The notes: generated by a model not told the origin, from the letters alone. A stretch of 64,000 nucleotides of DNA from Candidatus Microthrix parvicella Bio17-1 (GCF_000299415.1 NZ_AMPG01000001.1:620001-684000), one strand, 5' to 3'; shown: positions 45,245 to 54,530, counted from the stretch's first letter. A program made the numbers and translations.

Positions 45245-45617
45245 ATGCTCGACCATCTCTCCATTCAATGCTCCGATGTCGATGCCAGCGCCCAGTTCTA
45301 CGACCAGGTTCTGGCCACCCTCGGCGGCCAACGGATCATGGAGTTCCCCGGCGTGATCGGCTACGGCGTTCCGCCGATGCCCACCTTCTGGCTGGGGGCG
45401 CAGACAAGCGGCGACGGCTTCCGAGAGAGCCACATCGCCTTCGCCGCACCCGACCGCCAAGCGGTCGACACGTTTTTCGAGGCGGCGGTCGCATCGGGCG
45501 CCGAGGCGCTCCACCCGCCCCCGGGTGTGGCCGGAGTACCACCCCAACTACTACGGGGCGTTCGTCCGCGACCCGGACGGCAACAACGTCGAAGCGGTCT
45601 GTCACTCCCCCGGCTGA
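45245..45617 (+). pseudogene. VOC/glyoxalase-family protein, frameshifted
   Basis: From ATG 45245: MLDHLSIQCSDVDASAQFYDQVLATLGG, HIAFAAPDRQAVDTFFEAAVASGAEALHPP. The frame then shifts in a C-run (CCGCCCCCGGG, about 45524); the expected end RVWPEYHPNYYGAFVRDPDGNNVEAVCH lies one base over and ends at TGA 45615-45617. One surplus C in a homopolymer explains it, so a sequencing or assembly error is as likely as true mutation. With the frame restored, this is a ~124-residue VOC protein. Confidence 0.75.
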
Positions 45618-45649
45618 CGCGGCCGGAGCGCGGGCAGCAGTGGCCTGGG

Positions 45650-47134
45650 TCAGCGGTCTGTGGACGCGCCGAACCAGGCGGTCAGCGCTGCGGGCAGATC
45701 GTCCTTGCCGACGTCGCCGGTCCATGCGACGTAGCCGTCGGGGCGGATCAGCACTGCGGCGGGAGCCGGCACCTCGCCGATGACCGGCAGCTCCCACGCA
45801 CCGCTGTGCGTGGCGGCGACCACGGTGACCCGGTCGGCCCACGGCCCGATGTCGACGTCGCCCGAACCGGCGAGGTTCAACAGGACCGGCCGGGCCTCGT
45901 GGAGCAGATCGAACACCCGGATCCGCCCTTGGGCGGTGTCGAGGTCGAGGTCGGGCATCCGCCGTCCCAACAGCGGGTGGCCGGCGCTCAGGTCGTAGTG
46001 GACGTCGAGACCGGAGAGCATGGCGGCCACGTGGCGACGTGGTTCGTCCATCTCGAGCAGTTCGCTCATCGCGTCACGCAGCGCCTGGTGCCGATCGTCG
46101 GGCTTGCCGAGCGCCGCCTGAACCATCGTGTTGCGCAGCACCCGGGCGCCGACCGGGTGGCGTTCGTCCGTGTAGGTGTCGAGCAGGCTGCCCGGTGAGA
46201 CGCCGTCGACCACCTGGGCGAGCTTCCAACCCAGGTTGACCGCATCCTGAACGCCGATGTTGAGGCCCTGGCCGCCCTGCGGCGGGTGGACGTGGGCGGC
46301 ATCGCCGGCCAGCAGCACCCGCCGGTCGCGGTAGGTCGTCGCCTGGCGGGTCATGTCGGTGAACCTGGAGATCCAGTCGGCGCTGCGCAGGCCAAAGTCG
46401 CTGCCGTAGACAACTTCGAGGGCGGCGCGCAGGTCGTCGAGGTCGGGGCGGCCGTCGCCGAGCTCCCGTTCGGTCAGCACCACGCGCATCAACCCGTCGT
46501 GACCGCTCGGGCCGATGCCGTGGGTGCCAAGGCTGTCGTGTCGCATCCCCACCTCGGGTTCGCCGTCCATCACCACCTCGGCGATGATCCAGCTGGTGGC
46601 TGCATCCACCCCGACAAAATCGATGCCGGCGGCAGTCCGGACCGTGCTGCGGCCACCGTCGCATCCCACCAGAAACTGGCTGCGCAGCACCCGGCCATCG
46701 GCCAGTTCGGTCTCGACGCCGTCGTCGTCCTGGACGAAGCCGGCCACGTCGGTCTGCCGGTAGAACGGCACCCCGAGCTCGTCGATCCAGCCGGCCAGGA
46801 TCGGCTCGAAGTCCTTCTGCCACAACGCCAGCACGTAGGGGTGGCGGGTCGGGAAATCGGTGATATCCAGCCAGAGCCCGGAGTAGCCGAGGGCCGGGTG
46901 CGTCTGCCCGGCCTCGACGAACCGATCGACGATGCCGCGCTGGTCGAGCAGCTCGAGCGTGCGGGCGTGCAGCCCGCCCGAGCGGGAGCCGTCCAGGCTC
47001 TGGTCCGCTCGCCGTTCGACGATGGCGACGTCGACGCCCGCGATCGCCAGTTCTCCCGCCAGCATCAAGCCGGTCGGCCCACCTCCTGCAACAACCACCG
47101 CATGATCTTGCGCCGACGCGTCGTGTTGATCCAT
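45650..47134 (-). CDS. FAD-dependent aromatic monooxygenase (PheA/TfdB type)
   Basis: A 494-residue flavoprotein. The FAD fold starts AVVVAGGGPTGLMLAGELAIAGVDVAIVERR, the DG motif is FLVGCDGGRSTVR, and the GD motif is RRVLLAGDAAHVHPPQGGQGLNIGVQDAVNLGWKLA. The C-terminal thioredoxin-like domain is retained. The closest known activities are phenol/polyketide hydroxylases and rifampicin monooxygenases; the substrate cannot be fixed. GGGGAG precedes ATG 47134. It is convergent with the broken VOC gene. Confidence 0.9.
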   Translation of the reverse strand: MDQHDASAQDHAVVVAGGGPTGLMLAGELAIAGVDVAIVERRADQSLDGSRSGGLHARTLELLDQRGIVDRFVEAGQTHPALGYSGLWLDITDFPTRHPYVLALWQKDFEPILAGWIDELGVPFYRQTDVAGFVQDDDGVETELADGRVLRSQFLVGCDGGRSTVRTAAGIDFVGVDAATSWIIAEVVMDGEPEVGMRHDSLGTHGIGPSGHDGLMRVVLTERELGDGRPDLDDLRAALEVVYGSDFGLRSADWISRFTDMTRQATTYRDRRVLLAGDAAHVHPPQGGQGLNIGVQDAVNLGWKLAQVVDGVSPGSLLDTYTDERHPVGARVLRNTMVQAALGKPDDRHQALRDAMSELLEMDEPRRHVAAMLSGLDVHYDLSAGHPLLGRRMPDLDLDTAQGRIRVFDLLHEARPVLLNLAGSGDVDIGPWADRVTVVAATHSGAWELPVIGEVPAPAAVLIRPDGYVAWTGDVGKDDLPAALTAWFGASTDR

Positions 47135-47341
47135 CAATCGCTCCCCTGTTCTACCGGCCGAGCTGACTGCCATCGCCCGGCGGTGCTGCCGGCCGGCGAG
47201 CCCGGATCGGGCTCAAGGCAAGGTTGACGAAACCAGAAATCTGCACTTGCTACAAGCCCCCCGACACGCCCTACATTGAGAATGGCGGGATCGGTCAGCT
47301 TCAGGGACGGTGGGGGCAACCACGCCAGATTCATAAAAACA

Positions 47342-47378
47342 AACGTCCTGCGGTATCTGAGCGATACCGCAGGACGTT
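47342..47378 (-). terminator. Strong intrinsic terminator of the baeRF gene
   Basis: AACGTCCTGCGGTATC (47342-47357), loop TGAGC, GATACCGCAGGACGTT (47363-47378): a perfect 16-bp stem. On the minus strand it is followed by TTTGTTTTTATG, a U-rich tail, and it lies 36 bp after the stop of the gene ending at 47414. Confidence 0.85.
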
Positions 47379-47413
47379 GATCAATCCAGATGCGGGGCCA
47401 GGCCCCGACGGCG

Positions 47414-48517
47414 TCAGACGACGAAGCGCAACAGGCCGGCCAGCGGGCCGCCTTGGGGGATGTCCTCGGCACGAACGGCCAACACCCTGCCTCCGGCGAG
47501 CAGCACCCGGCGGGCGATCTCGTCGGTCACTCCGTAGTTGCCGGCGCCCTCGGCGTCGGCCAACGTGACCGCACCAATGTCGTCAATGGTGCCGGGGACG
47601 CTGGCGTCGATGTCGACCAGCAGCGTGTCGACCGCACCGAGCGTGGACAGGCGGGCCAGGTCGGACGCGTCGGTTGCAGTGCGCCCTTGTCCGCTGAGGT
47701 CACCGAAACGCTCCGCCAACTCGGCGACCTGGTTGGCATAGACCTCGTCGAGGATCGTCCGGGCCGCGTCGGCCAGCTCGGCGTCGGTGCTGGTCTCGGG
47801 GTTACCGTGCTCGCGCTCGGCCACCAGGTGGGGGTAGGTGTTGACCGACCGGTAGAGCGCGGCCATCGGCTGGGAAGCCGCCAGGATCAGCGGCAGGTCG
47901 GAGCCGGTCAGCACGGTGCGCAGCGCCGTGTCCACCCTGCGGGCGTAGGCGCCCTCACGGGCCCGGACGACTTTGTTGCCCGACGACTGCCACGCATCCT
48001 TGGGCAGGTCCTCGACCCGGACCTCCACGGGGGCGCCCGACGGGCCGACCTCAAGTAGCCGAACTGCGCCCTGGGACAACGCCAGGATCCACGCAGCGTG
48101 GGGGAACGTCACCGCCCGCAGCAGCGGGGTGATGTGGAAGCGGTCCGACACCTCAACCATGGCGGTGAGATGGTTGGGCAACCGGTGGGTTTCGAAACGG
48201 CCCGGACTGGCAAAGATGGCCAGGCTCTCAGCCTGGTTGGCCCAGAACTCCTCAACGGCAGGATCGTCGCCCTCGTCATCACCCTCGGCGAGGTGCACCA
48301 GGTTGGCCTCAATGTCGGCCACCGCATCGGCATCGGCGCCGGCGGCTTCGAGTTGCTCGACCGCCTGACGGGTGAGGTCACGCAACACCAGGCGGTCCTG
48401 ATGGGTTTCCTGGGTCACCCGGTGGGTCGGCAGGTAGATCGAGACGCAATGATCGGCGGTCGCCGTCAACAGCCGCTCGAGTTCGGGCCGGGTCGGAATG
48501 TCGGTATGCAGCGCCAT
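47414..48517 (-). CDS. Bacterial eRF1-like (baeRF) family protein
   Basis: A 367-residue protein of the baeRF group, bacterial relatives of eukaryotic release factor 1. The pattern CVSIYLPTHRVTQETHQDRLVLRDLTRQAVEQL, FASPGRFETHRLPNHLTAMVEVSDRFHITPLLRAVTF and LARLSTLGAVDTLLVDIDA fits baeRF3/11-like proteins. They lack a canonical GGQ loop and are thought to act in ribosome rescue or stress responses. The gene is single, with a strong terminator. About 240 bp upstream of the next gene leftward (47174-47413) hold only this terminator. Confidence 0.85.
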   Translation of the reverse strand: MALHTDIPTRPELERLLTATADHCVSIYLPTHRVTQETHQDRLVLRDLTRQAVEQLEAAGADADAVADIEANLVHLAEGDDEGDDPAVEEFWANQAESLAIFASPGRFETHRLPNHLTAMVEVSDRFHITPLLRAVTFPHAAWILALSQGAVRLLEVGPSGAPVEVRVEDLPKDAWQSSGNKVVRAREGAYARRVDTALRTVLTGSDLPLILAASQPMAALYRSVNTYPHLVAEREHGNPETSTDAELADAARTILDEVYANQVAELAERFGDLSGQGRTATDASDLARLSTLGAVDTLLVDIDASVPGTIDDIGAVTLADAEGAGNYGVTDEIARRVLLAGGRVLAVRAEDIPQGGPLAGLLRFVV

Positions 48518-48687
48518 GCGGGTGCGATCCCTTTGTCAGATTGGGGAATGGGGTCGCAACAACCTACTGGGTTCGTCACCGGCGCCCAGCTTCGCCGCCC
48601 AGCTGCGAGGTCGGAGTCCGCAGCATCCGGAGGTGCCGATGCTCACGTCGAACGGAGCGTCCCAAACCAACTGACATACTCGCAGAC

Positions 48688-50046
48688 GTGACATTCGCGC
48701 CCGCTTATCACGTTCTCGCCAAGCCGACCGGCCCGATCTGCAACCTGGATTGTGAGTACTGCTTCTTCCTGTCGAAGGAGATGCTCTATCCGGGAGACCG
48801 GTTCCGAATGGCCGATGAGTTGTTGGAGACCTACCTCCGCCAGCTCCTCGAATCTCACCTGACCCCCGAGGTGACCGTCGCCTGGCAGGGGGGCGAGCCG
48901 ACCATGATGGGTTTGGACTTCTTCAAGCGATCCGTGGAGCTGGTCGAACAGTTGCGCCGGCCTCACCAGCGGATCAGCTACTCGATCCAGACCAACGGTG
49001 TCCTCATCGACGAGAGCTGGGCGGGGTTCTTCAAGGAGAACAACGTGCTCGTCGGCGTGTCGGTCGACGGGCCAAGGGCCCTTCACGACGCGTATCGGGT
49101 CGACAAGCGCGGCGAGGGCTCGTTCGACCGGGTCATGGCCGGCTACGAGCATCTCCGGGCGGCCGATGTCGACGTGAACGTTCTGTGCACGGTCAACGCC
49201 GCCAACCAGGATCACCCGCTCGACGTCTACCGGTTCTTCCGTGACGAGATGGGGGTCAAGTTTGTGCAGTTCATTCCCGTCGTCGAGCGGACCACCCAAA
49301 CCCTCCTGCCGCTGGCCAACCTCGGCTGGAGCAGTGCCAACAAGGAGAAACGCCCGCTGTACGTTCAGCAGGGGGACCTGGTCACCGAGCGAAGCGTGGC
49401 GCCCGAGGCGTTCGGGCGGTTCCTCACCACCATCTTCGACGAGTGGTCACGCATGGACATCGGCGAGATGTACGTCCAGCACTTCGATGCCGCACTGGCC
49501 AACTGGTACGGCGAGCCTGCCGGCGTCTGTGTCTTCTCCGAGACGTGCGGGTCGGCGGTGGCCCTCGAGCACAACGGCGACGTGTACTCGTGCGACCATT
49601 TCGTCGAACCGGACTACCTCTTGGGCAACATCACCGAGACGCCGCTGGGCGAGCTGGTCCGGTCAGATCGTCAGATGAGGTTTGGCCAGGACAAGCTCGA
49701 CAGGCTGCCCGAGTTCTGCCGGACCTGCAAGGTCCGGTTTGCGTGCCACGGCGGCTGCCCCAAGAACCGGTTCACGCAGACACCGGAAGGCGAGGACGGG
49801 CTCAACTACCTCTGTGGCGGCTACAAGGTCTTCTTCGACCACATCGACGAGTCGATGCGGATCATGTGCGACCTGCTGCGCGAGGATCGCGCCCCTTCCG
49901 AGCTGCCTGACGTACTCGCCGCCCGCGAGGCCGCCCTCTACAAGGACGCAAAGCGCAATGAGCCGTGCCCGTGCGGAAGCGGAACCAAGTACAAGAAGTG
50001 CCACGGCGGCCCTGTCACCCCGGCGGCGTCACCCGTCGCACTCTGA
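48688..50046 (+). CDS. Radical SAM maturase (anaerobic sulfatase-maturase type) with SEC-C tail
   Basis: A 452-residue enzyme. The radical SAM cluster is CNLDCEYCFF; QGGEPTMMGLDFFKRSVEL follows. The SPASM region shows CGSAVALEHNGDVYSCDHFVEP, then CRTCKVRFACHGGCPKNRF for auxiliary iron-sulfur clusters. Related AnSME enzymes convert Cys or Ser to formylglycine in sulfatases. The last ~25 residues are a SEC-C zinc motif (NEPCPCGSGTKYKKCHGG), unusual here. No sulfatase or peptide substrate gene is in the window. The start is GTG 48688. Confidence 0.85.
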   Translation: MTFAPAYHVLAKPTGPICNLDCEYCFFLSKEMLYPGDRFRMADELLETYLRQLLESHLTPEVTVAWQGGEPTMMGLDFFKRSVELVEQLRRPHQRISYSIQTNGVLIDESWAGFFKENNVLVGVSVDGPRALHDAYRVDKRGEGSFDRVMAGYEHLRAADVDVNVLCTVNAANQDHPLDVYRFFRDEMGVKFVQFIPVVERTTQTLLPLANLGWSSANKEKRPLYVQQGDLVTERSVAPEAFGRFLTTIFDEWSRMDIGEMYVQHFDAALANWYGEPAGVCVFSETCGSAVALEHNGDVYSCDHFVEPDYLLGNITETPLGELVRSDRQMRFGQDKLDRLPEFCRTCKVRFACHGGCPKNRFTQTPEGEDGLNYLCGGYKVFFDHIDESMRIMCDLLREDRAPSELPDVLAAREAALYKDAKRNEPCPCGSGTKYKKCHGGPVTPAASPVAL

Positions 50047-50080
50047 ACCCGACCCGCCGGTCACACGCGCTTGACGTCAT

Positions 50081-51988
50081 TCAGTCGATGACCACCAGCC
50101 GGCCGTCCGGCGCCAGGTCGACGGTTCTCGAAACATGTGGGTCCAAGACCACGTCCCCGCCGTCCGAGGCGCCGGATCGCCAACCGATCGCCAGCAGCCC
50201 CGCTGCCTGCGCCGCCGCGACCACATCGCCGAAGCAGATGGTTCCACTCAAACCGAGATCGGCGACCGTGATGAGCCTGAGTGATGGTTCTCCTGGCGCA
50301 TACAACGACAGGAGGACCTGGCGGCGCTCAGGTTGTTCGGCCAACTGGGTCATGATGCGGCCGGCGATGGCGTCGCTCACGATGTAGTCATCCGCGCCCG
50401 ACCGACGGGCGAGTTCGACGTTGCCGGCATCCCTCAACTCGACAATCACCCGCGGCCGGGGCCCGCTTCTCTGCTCAAGTTGCTGTCGGAGCAACATGAG
50501 CGCCAGCAGCGTTCTGCTGTCGGCCTCACCGGCGGTCAACCCCCGCTGGTAGGCGAGCAACACGATGGAGGTGACCCGCCCGCCCTCGGGATCCTCGTTC
50601 AACTCCCAGGTGAGTCGAGGGCTCGGCGTCAGCCGCACCTCAAGGTTCTCCGAGCGGGGGACCGCAATCTCCTCGACGTCAAAGAGTTCGGGGTCGAACG
50701 CGATCTCGGCGGTGGAGCCAGGAGAGCAGAACTGACCGACCGAGCCGACGAGCGTGGCGCCGAGCCCGTTCCAGCCGACAACCACCAGGTGTTCAGCAGG
50801 CTGGGGAGTCGCTACTTCGTGGTGCGCGGCGGGCTTCGCTGCCGCAGCGGCAAACGACAGTGCGCTGGGGACGGCAGGACCCGCGTGATCGGTGATCATC
50901 ACCAGACGGTCACCCTCCTTTGGGGCGGTCGCTCCATTGGGGTTGAGCGTGACCACCCCATCGGTTCCGAGCAGGCCGATTGGGCGCACGGCGCCGAAGC
51001 GTCGAACGATCTCAGCGAACGGAACGCCGACAAGTTCAGGCACCTCGACCAGGTCGATACCGCATCCGCGGGCATCCATCAGTTCGTCAACGATCCCCCG
51101 CAGGCCGGGCTCCCGAAGGAAGTAGGAGGTGAGCCGCGCGATGGTCACCGTGGTCACCACCGGGTGGACGTCTCCCCCGCAGGCACGGGCAAGACGCTCG
51201 GCCATCGCCGGCTCCTGCAACTCGACGATGATCGGCATACGGTCAAACCCGCCGTTGGCGGCACCAACCGCCAACACGGTCTTCACCACACCGGTGTCGT
51301 TGTCGGCATCGTCGTCGGCCATGACGATCACGGCCCGTGCGTCCTGGACGCGAACCATCTCCAGGTCGCCGACCGTGTCGGTCTCCCCGGACCTGACCAC
51401 CAGCCGACTACTCCGAAGCCCGGCCGCATGGGCCGCTGCGGTCTCCCGAAGCTCCCGCGGCTCCCGGTTTGCCAGTACAACGATGACGTTGTCACGACGG
51501 GCTCGATCGGCGATTGCCAACTGCTCGATGAGCACCGGCAGCCGTGCTGATGTACCCAGGATCACGATGTGGCCCGTTTCGACGACGGTGTTCTTCCCCC
51601 GTTGCATCTGCTCAACCCGTTGCTCAACGCCGTTGGCGATCAGTCCGATGAGGGTGCCCGCAAGGAGGAGCCCCGACAGCGTGACGATCAGCGCAATCGC
51701 CCTCGGCCCCCAACCGACGTCGGCCGCCATGGTTCCGGAGTCGATCGTCCGCAGCAGGCTTTGCCAGGTGTCCTCCCCCCAGCTGCGATCTCCGCCGCCT
51801 GAGAACGTGACCCGGAAGATGGCCATGATCGCAGAGCTGGCCAGCACCACCATCGTGGTGACGCCGGCCAGCCAAAGAAGCACGGCCCAGGTGCCGCGCG
51901 ACAACAGGTTGTCGACCCGATAACGGATCAGCGACCGGAGGCCGCCGGGAAGCCTGTCCGGCCGGTCTTGGTCGGCATCTTGTGCCAT
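50081..51988 (-). CDS. CASTOR/POLLUX-like ion channel protein
   Basis: A 635-residue protein. Two membrane helices (WAVLLWLAGVTTMVVLASSAIMAIF; IALIVTLSGLLLAGTLIGLIANG) flank a pore-like region (LLRTIDSGTMAADVGWG). Two RCK/TrkA-N-like Rossmann domains follow (GHIVILGTSARLPVLIEQLA; NLVVVGWNGLGATLV-type). This matches plant CASTOR/POLLUX-related bacterial channels, ligand-gated (K+/Ca2+) proteins. The ligand is unknown. It is convergent with the radical SAM gene and has no partner in the same direction. Confidence 0.85.
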   Translation of the reverse strand: MAQDADQDRPDRLPGGLRSLIRYRVDNLLSRGTWAVLLWLAGVTTMVVLASSAIMAIFRVTFSGGGDRSWGEDTWQSLLRTIDSGTMAADVGWGPRAIALIVTLSGLLLAGTLIGLIANGVEQRVEQMQRGKNTVVETGHIVILGTSARLPVLIEQLAIADRARRDNVIVVLANREPRELRETAAAHAAGLRSSRLVVRSGETDTVGDLEMVRVQDARAVIVMADDDADNDTGVVKTVLAVGAANGGFDRMPIIVELQEPAMAERLARACGGDVHPVVTTVTIARLTSYFLREPGLRGIVDELMDARGCGIDLVEVPELVGVPFAEIVRRFGAVRPIGLLGTDGVVTLNPNGATAPKEGDRLVMITDHAGPAVPSALSFAAAAAKPAAHHEVATPQPAEHLVVVGWNGLGATLVGSVGQFCSPGSTAEIAFDPELFDVEEIAVPRSENLEVRLTPSPRLTWELNEDPEGGRVTSIVLLAYQRGLTAGEADSRTLLALMLLRQQLEQRSGPRPRVIVELRDAGNVELARRSGADDYIVSDAIAGRIMTQLAEQPERRQVLLSLYAPGEPSLRLITVADLGLSGTICFGDVVAAAQAAGLLAIGWRSGASDGGDVVLDPHVSRTVDLAPDGRLVVID

Positions 51989-52113
51989 CGGTCATCTACC
52001 TCGTCTCGCACGTGACCGTAATGGTTGCGCTGTGTCCGTGAGAGTCTGGCAACAATCCGTCGACCCGCGTGCGCTGCCGGGCACCTGTTGGAGCCGATCC
52101 GAGGGGACACTCG

Positions 52114-52917
52114 ATGACCAAACCCGTGGTTGACACGGATGACGATCTGGACACCAGGGCCCGCAATCGGTCGTTGTGGTCTCAGGTCAATGCCGACTTC
52201 ACCGATACCGACGCGCAACAGATGTGGACGCGGTCGGGCGTCTCCTGGGGCCTGTTTCGACAACCCGAGGGCTCACTGCAACTGCTGGGGGATCTCACTG
52301 GCTCCGACGTCCTCGAGATCGGGTGCGGCACCGCGTACCTCTCGGCCTGGCTGACCCGAGCAGGCGCACGGGTGGTCGCGCTCGACCTGAGCCCGGAGCA
52401 GCTCGTGACCGCCCAACGCTGCCAAGACCGGTTCGGGCCCCACTTTCCCCTTGTCGAGGGCGACGGGGCCACCCTCCCCTTCCGAAACGGTTCGTTCGAT
52501 CTTGTATTGAGCGAGTATGGAGCCAGTCCCTGGTGTGACCCGGCCAGGTGGCCGCTCGAGGCGGCCCGAGTGCTGCGACCCGGTGGGCGGCTGGTGTTTC
52601 TCACCAATTCCGTTCTCGCAGCCATGTGCGTTCCGGCCGAAGGTGGTCCTGCCGGCACCACGCTGCTACGCGGCGCGACCGACGTGAACCCGGTGAGTTG
52701 GCCTGGGGGAGGCGTCGAGTACCACCCAGGCCACGGCGAATGGATTCGCCGACTCGCCGAAGCCGGACTTGTGGTGGATGCACTGCACGAATTGGAACCA
52801 CCCGACAAGGGACCCGACCACGAGTACTACGAGATCGTGACGCGGCGTTGGTCGGAGCGCTGGCCGGCCGAGGACGTGTGGGTGGCACATCGCCCGAGAG
52901 TCGTGCGCTCGCGCTGA
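52114..52917 (+). CDS. Class I SAM-dependent methyltransferase
   Basis: A 267-residue methyltransferase. Motif I is VLEIGCGTAYLSAWLTRAGA, followed by VVALDLSPEQLVTAQRC and LPFRNGSFDLVLSEYGASPWCDPARWPLEAARVLRPGG. The tail (PDHEYYEIVTRRWSERWPAEDVWVAHR) is typical of this actinobacterial group. The ATG at 52114 is the natural start; the open codons upstream are not conserved. It stands alone. The substrate is unknown. Confidence 0.9.
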   Translation: MTKPVVDTDDDLDTRARNRSLWSQVNADFTDTDAQQMWTRSGVSWGLFRQPEGSLQLLGDLTGSDVLEIGCGTAYLSAWLTRAGARVVALDLSPEQLVTAQRCQDRFGPHFPLVEGDGATLPFRNGSFDLVLSEYGASPWCDPARWPLEAARVLRPGGRLVFLTNSVLAAMCVPAEGGPAGTTLLRGATDVNPVSWPGGGVEYHPGHGEWIRRLAEAGLVVDALHELEPPDKGPDHEYYEIVTRRWSERWPAEDVWVAHRPRVVRSR

Positions 52918-52955
52918 CCGGGGTATAACTTCCGCACGAGCGAAATGGAGCCCAG

Positions 52956-53381
52956 ATGACCAACACGAACACCCACGCCCCGATCGACTTCCTGTTGATC
53001 GAGTTCCCGCTCGCAGCGGACGCCTCTTCGATGGCTGCGGCACTCTCAGACCTGGTCGACCAGGGCACGATCGTTCTCTTTGACATCGCGCTGGTGTACA
53101 AGGCCGGCGAGGCAGACTTCGGCCGACGGGACCTGACCGCGGACACCACACTTGCGGCGTTCGTCGGAGCCCAGTCCGGACTCTTCGACGACGAAGACAT
53201 CAGCCAGGCCATCGGCGCCATGGAAGCCGGCACGCAGGCGCTGATGGTGGCGTACGAGAACTCATGGGCCATTCCATTCGTGGCTGCTGCGCTCGACGCC
53301 GACGGTCAGGTCATCGCGGGCGGACGCATCCCGGCATCGGTGGTCAACGAAGCGCTCGACGCAACAGAATCCCAGTCCTGA
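52956..53381 (+). CDS. DUF6325-family protein (divergent paralog 1)
   Basis: A 141-residue protein: PIDFLLIEFPLAADASSMAAALSDLVDQGTIVLFDIALVYK and MEAGTQALMVAYENSWAIPFVAAALDADGQVIAGGRIP. It is clearly related to the gene at 53924 but more diverged. The family is often next to SHOCT and DUF1269 proteins in stress-type clusters. The function is unknown. The SHOCT gene follows by 31 bp. Confidence 0.8.
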   Translation: MTNTNTHAPIDFLLIEFPLAADASSMAAALSDLVDQGTIVLFDIALVYKAGEADFGRRDLTADTTLAAFVGAQSGLFDDEDISQAIGAMEAGTQALMVAYENSWAIPFVAAALDADGQVIAGGRIPASVVNEALDATESQS

Positions 53382-53412
53382 CGAATCCCCACCCCGACGA
53401 GAGGACCACAAC

Positions 53413-53721
53413 ATGCCAGGACTACTCAGAGGTATCGTCCGAACAGCGGCCGTAGCCGGAACCGCCACCGCTGTGAGCGGTCGGGTGCAGCGCCGCCAGG
53501 CCGAGCGCTTCGCCGGTCGCGACGCAAACATCTACGCAGAACGTGAGCAGGCTTACGAGCAGCAGACCGCTCCCCCGCAGGCCTCCGCCGCGCCGGGCCC
53601 CGCTCCATCGAGTGAGCCCGACACGCTTGATCAGTTGCAGAGGCTCGGCGACCTCAAAGAACAAGGGATCCTCACCGAAGCAGAGTTCTCTGCACAGAAA
53701 GCCAAGATCCTCGGCCTCTAA
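53413..53721 (+). CDS. SHOCT-domain protein
   Basis: A 102-residue protein. The N-terminus is a short basic, Ala-rich helix (GLLRGIVRTAAVAGTATAVSGRVQRRQ), followed by a Gln/Pro/Ala linker and a C-terminal SHOCT motif (DTLDQLQRLGDLKEQGILTEAEFSAQKAKIL). SHOCT helps oligomerisation or membrane association. It forms a pair with the DUF6325 gene before it; the same pairing is repeated 0.6 kb downstream. Confidence 0.85.
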   Translation: MPGLLRGIVRTAAVAGTATAVSGRVQRRQAERFAGRDANIYAEREQAYEQQTAPPQASAAPGPAPSSEPDTLDQLQRLGDLKEQGILTEAEFSAQKAKILGL

Positions 53722-53923
53722 TCAGGCCGGCGGTTGGCTTCCGTCTGAGCGCGATCTTCATCACCGGCCGATCGCCGGTTGATCGCGCTTGCCAAGAAAC
53801 CACCTCCCCTGTGTCGTTTCACCCCAACTGGGTGACGGCACGGCTCCGTCAAATTCGTAAGTTGCCCTGAGCGCCCATGACGAGTGGCGCCTCCGTGTTC
53901 CCACAGCTACGAAGGGCAAGGCT

Positions 53924-54376
53924 ATGAACGATGTCTCCGAGGAAGAGCTAGGGCCGATCGACTACGTGGTTGTGGAGTTTCCAGCCGGTACGTCCAACTT
54001 CAGCGGGGCGATGGCCGCCGAGCTCGCGGCCCTCGCTGAAGCAGAACTCATCCGGGTGCTCGACCTGATGATTCTCACGAAGGACCAGGACGGCAACATC
54101 GAGGTGCTCGAGGTTGAAGACCTCGACGGGACCGGTGAGCTTGGTTCGATCGAGGCGGATCTCGCGGAGATCCTCGCCTTCGAAGACGTGGAAAACCTCG
54201 CTGCAGCGATGGAACCCGGATCAACGGCTGGTGTGCTCATTTGGGAGAACACCTGGGCGGCGCCCTTCGCAGTGGCCGCTCGGCAGTCGGGCGGACAACT
54301 GATCGCCAGCGGACGCATCCCGACCCAGGCGCTGATCGCCTCATTCGAAAACGATGACAACGAAGGAGCTGAGTGA
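53924..54376 (+). CDS. DUF6325-family protein (paralog 2)
   Basis: A 150-residue acidic protein with the family core intact: GPIDYVVVEFPAGTSNFSGAMAAELAALAEAELIRVLDLMILTKDQDGNIEVLEVEDLD and PGSTAGVLIWENTWAAPFAVAARQSGGQLIASGRIP. A 203-bp gap separates it from the SHOCT gene. It is followed with a 1-bp gap by a tiny basic ORF (54378). Confidence 0.85.
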   Translation: MNDVSEEELGPIDYVVVEFPAGTSNFSGAMAAELAALAEAELIRVLDLMILTKDQDGNIEVLEVEDLDGTGELGSIEADLAEILAFEDVENLAAAMEPGSTAGVLIWENTWAAPFAVAARQSGGQLIASGRIPTQALIASFENDDNEGAE

Positions 54377-54377
54377 C

Positions 54378-54530
54378 ATGCCACTACGACCCGCACGACG
54401 CAGACGACGAGGTGTGATCGGCGCTCCAGTAGCGCGAACCGCCGCAACCGTAGGGACCGCAGCCGTGGTCGCCCGAGGCGTACGACGCCGCGGTGACCGG
54501 CGTGAGGACCGTCGCCTCGGCCGACGCTGA
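54378..54530 (+). CDS. Tiny Arg-rich protein downstream of DUF6325
   Basis: A 50-residue ORF starting 1 bp after the stop of the DUF6325 gene, with GGAG upstream. It reads MPLRPARRRRRGVIGAPVAR...VVARGVRRRGDRREDRRLGRR. Its Ala-rich basic helix resembles the N-terminal segment of the SHOCT protein at 53413 (VRTAAVAGTATAVSGRVQRR), which also follows a DUF6325 gene, but the SHOCT part is missing. It may be a short functional membrane-binding peptide or a truncated relative. Confidence 0.55.
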   Translation: MPLRPARRRRRGVIGAPVARTAATVGTAAVVARGVRRRGDRREDRRLGRR

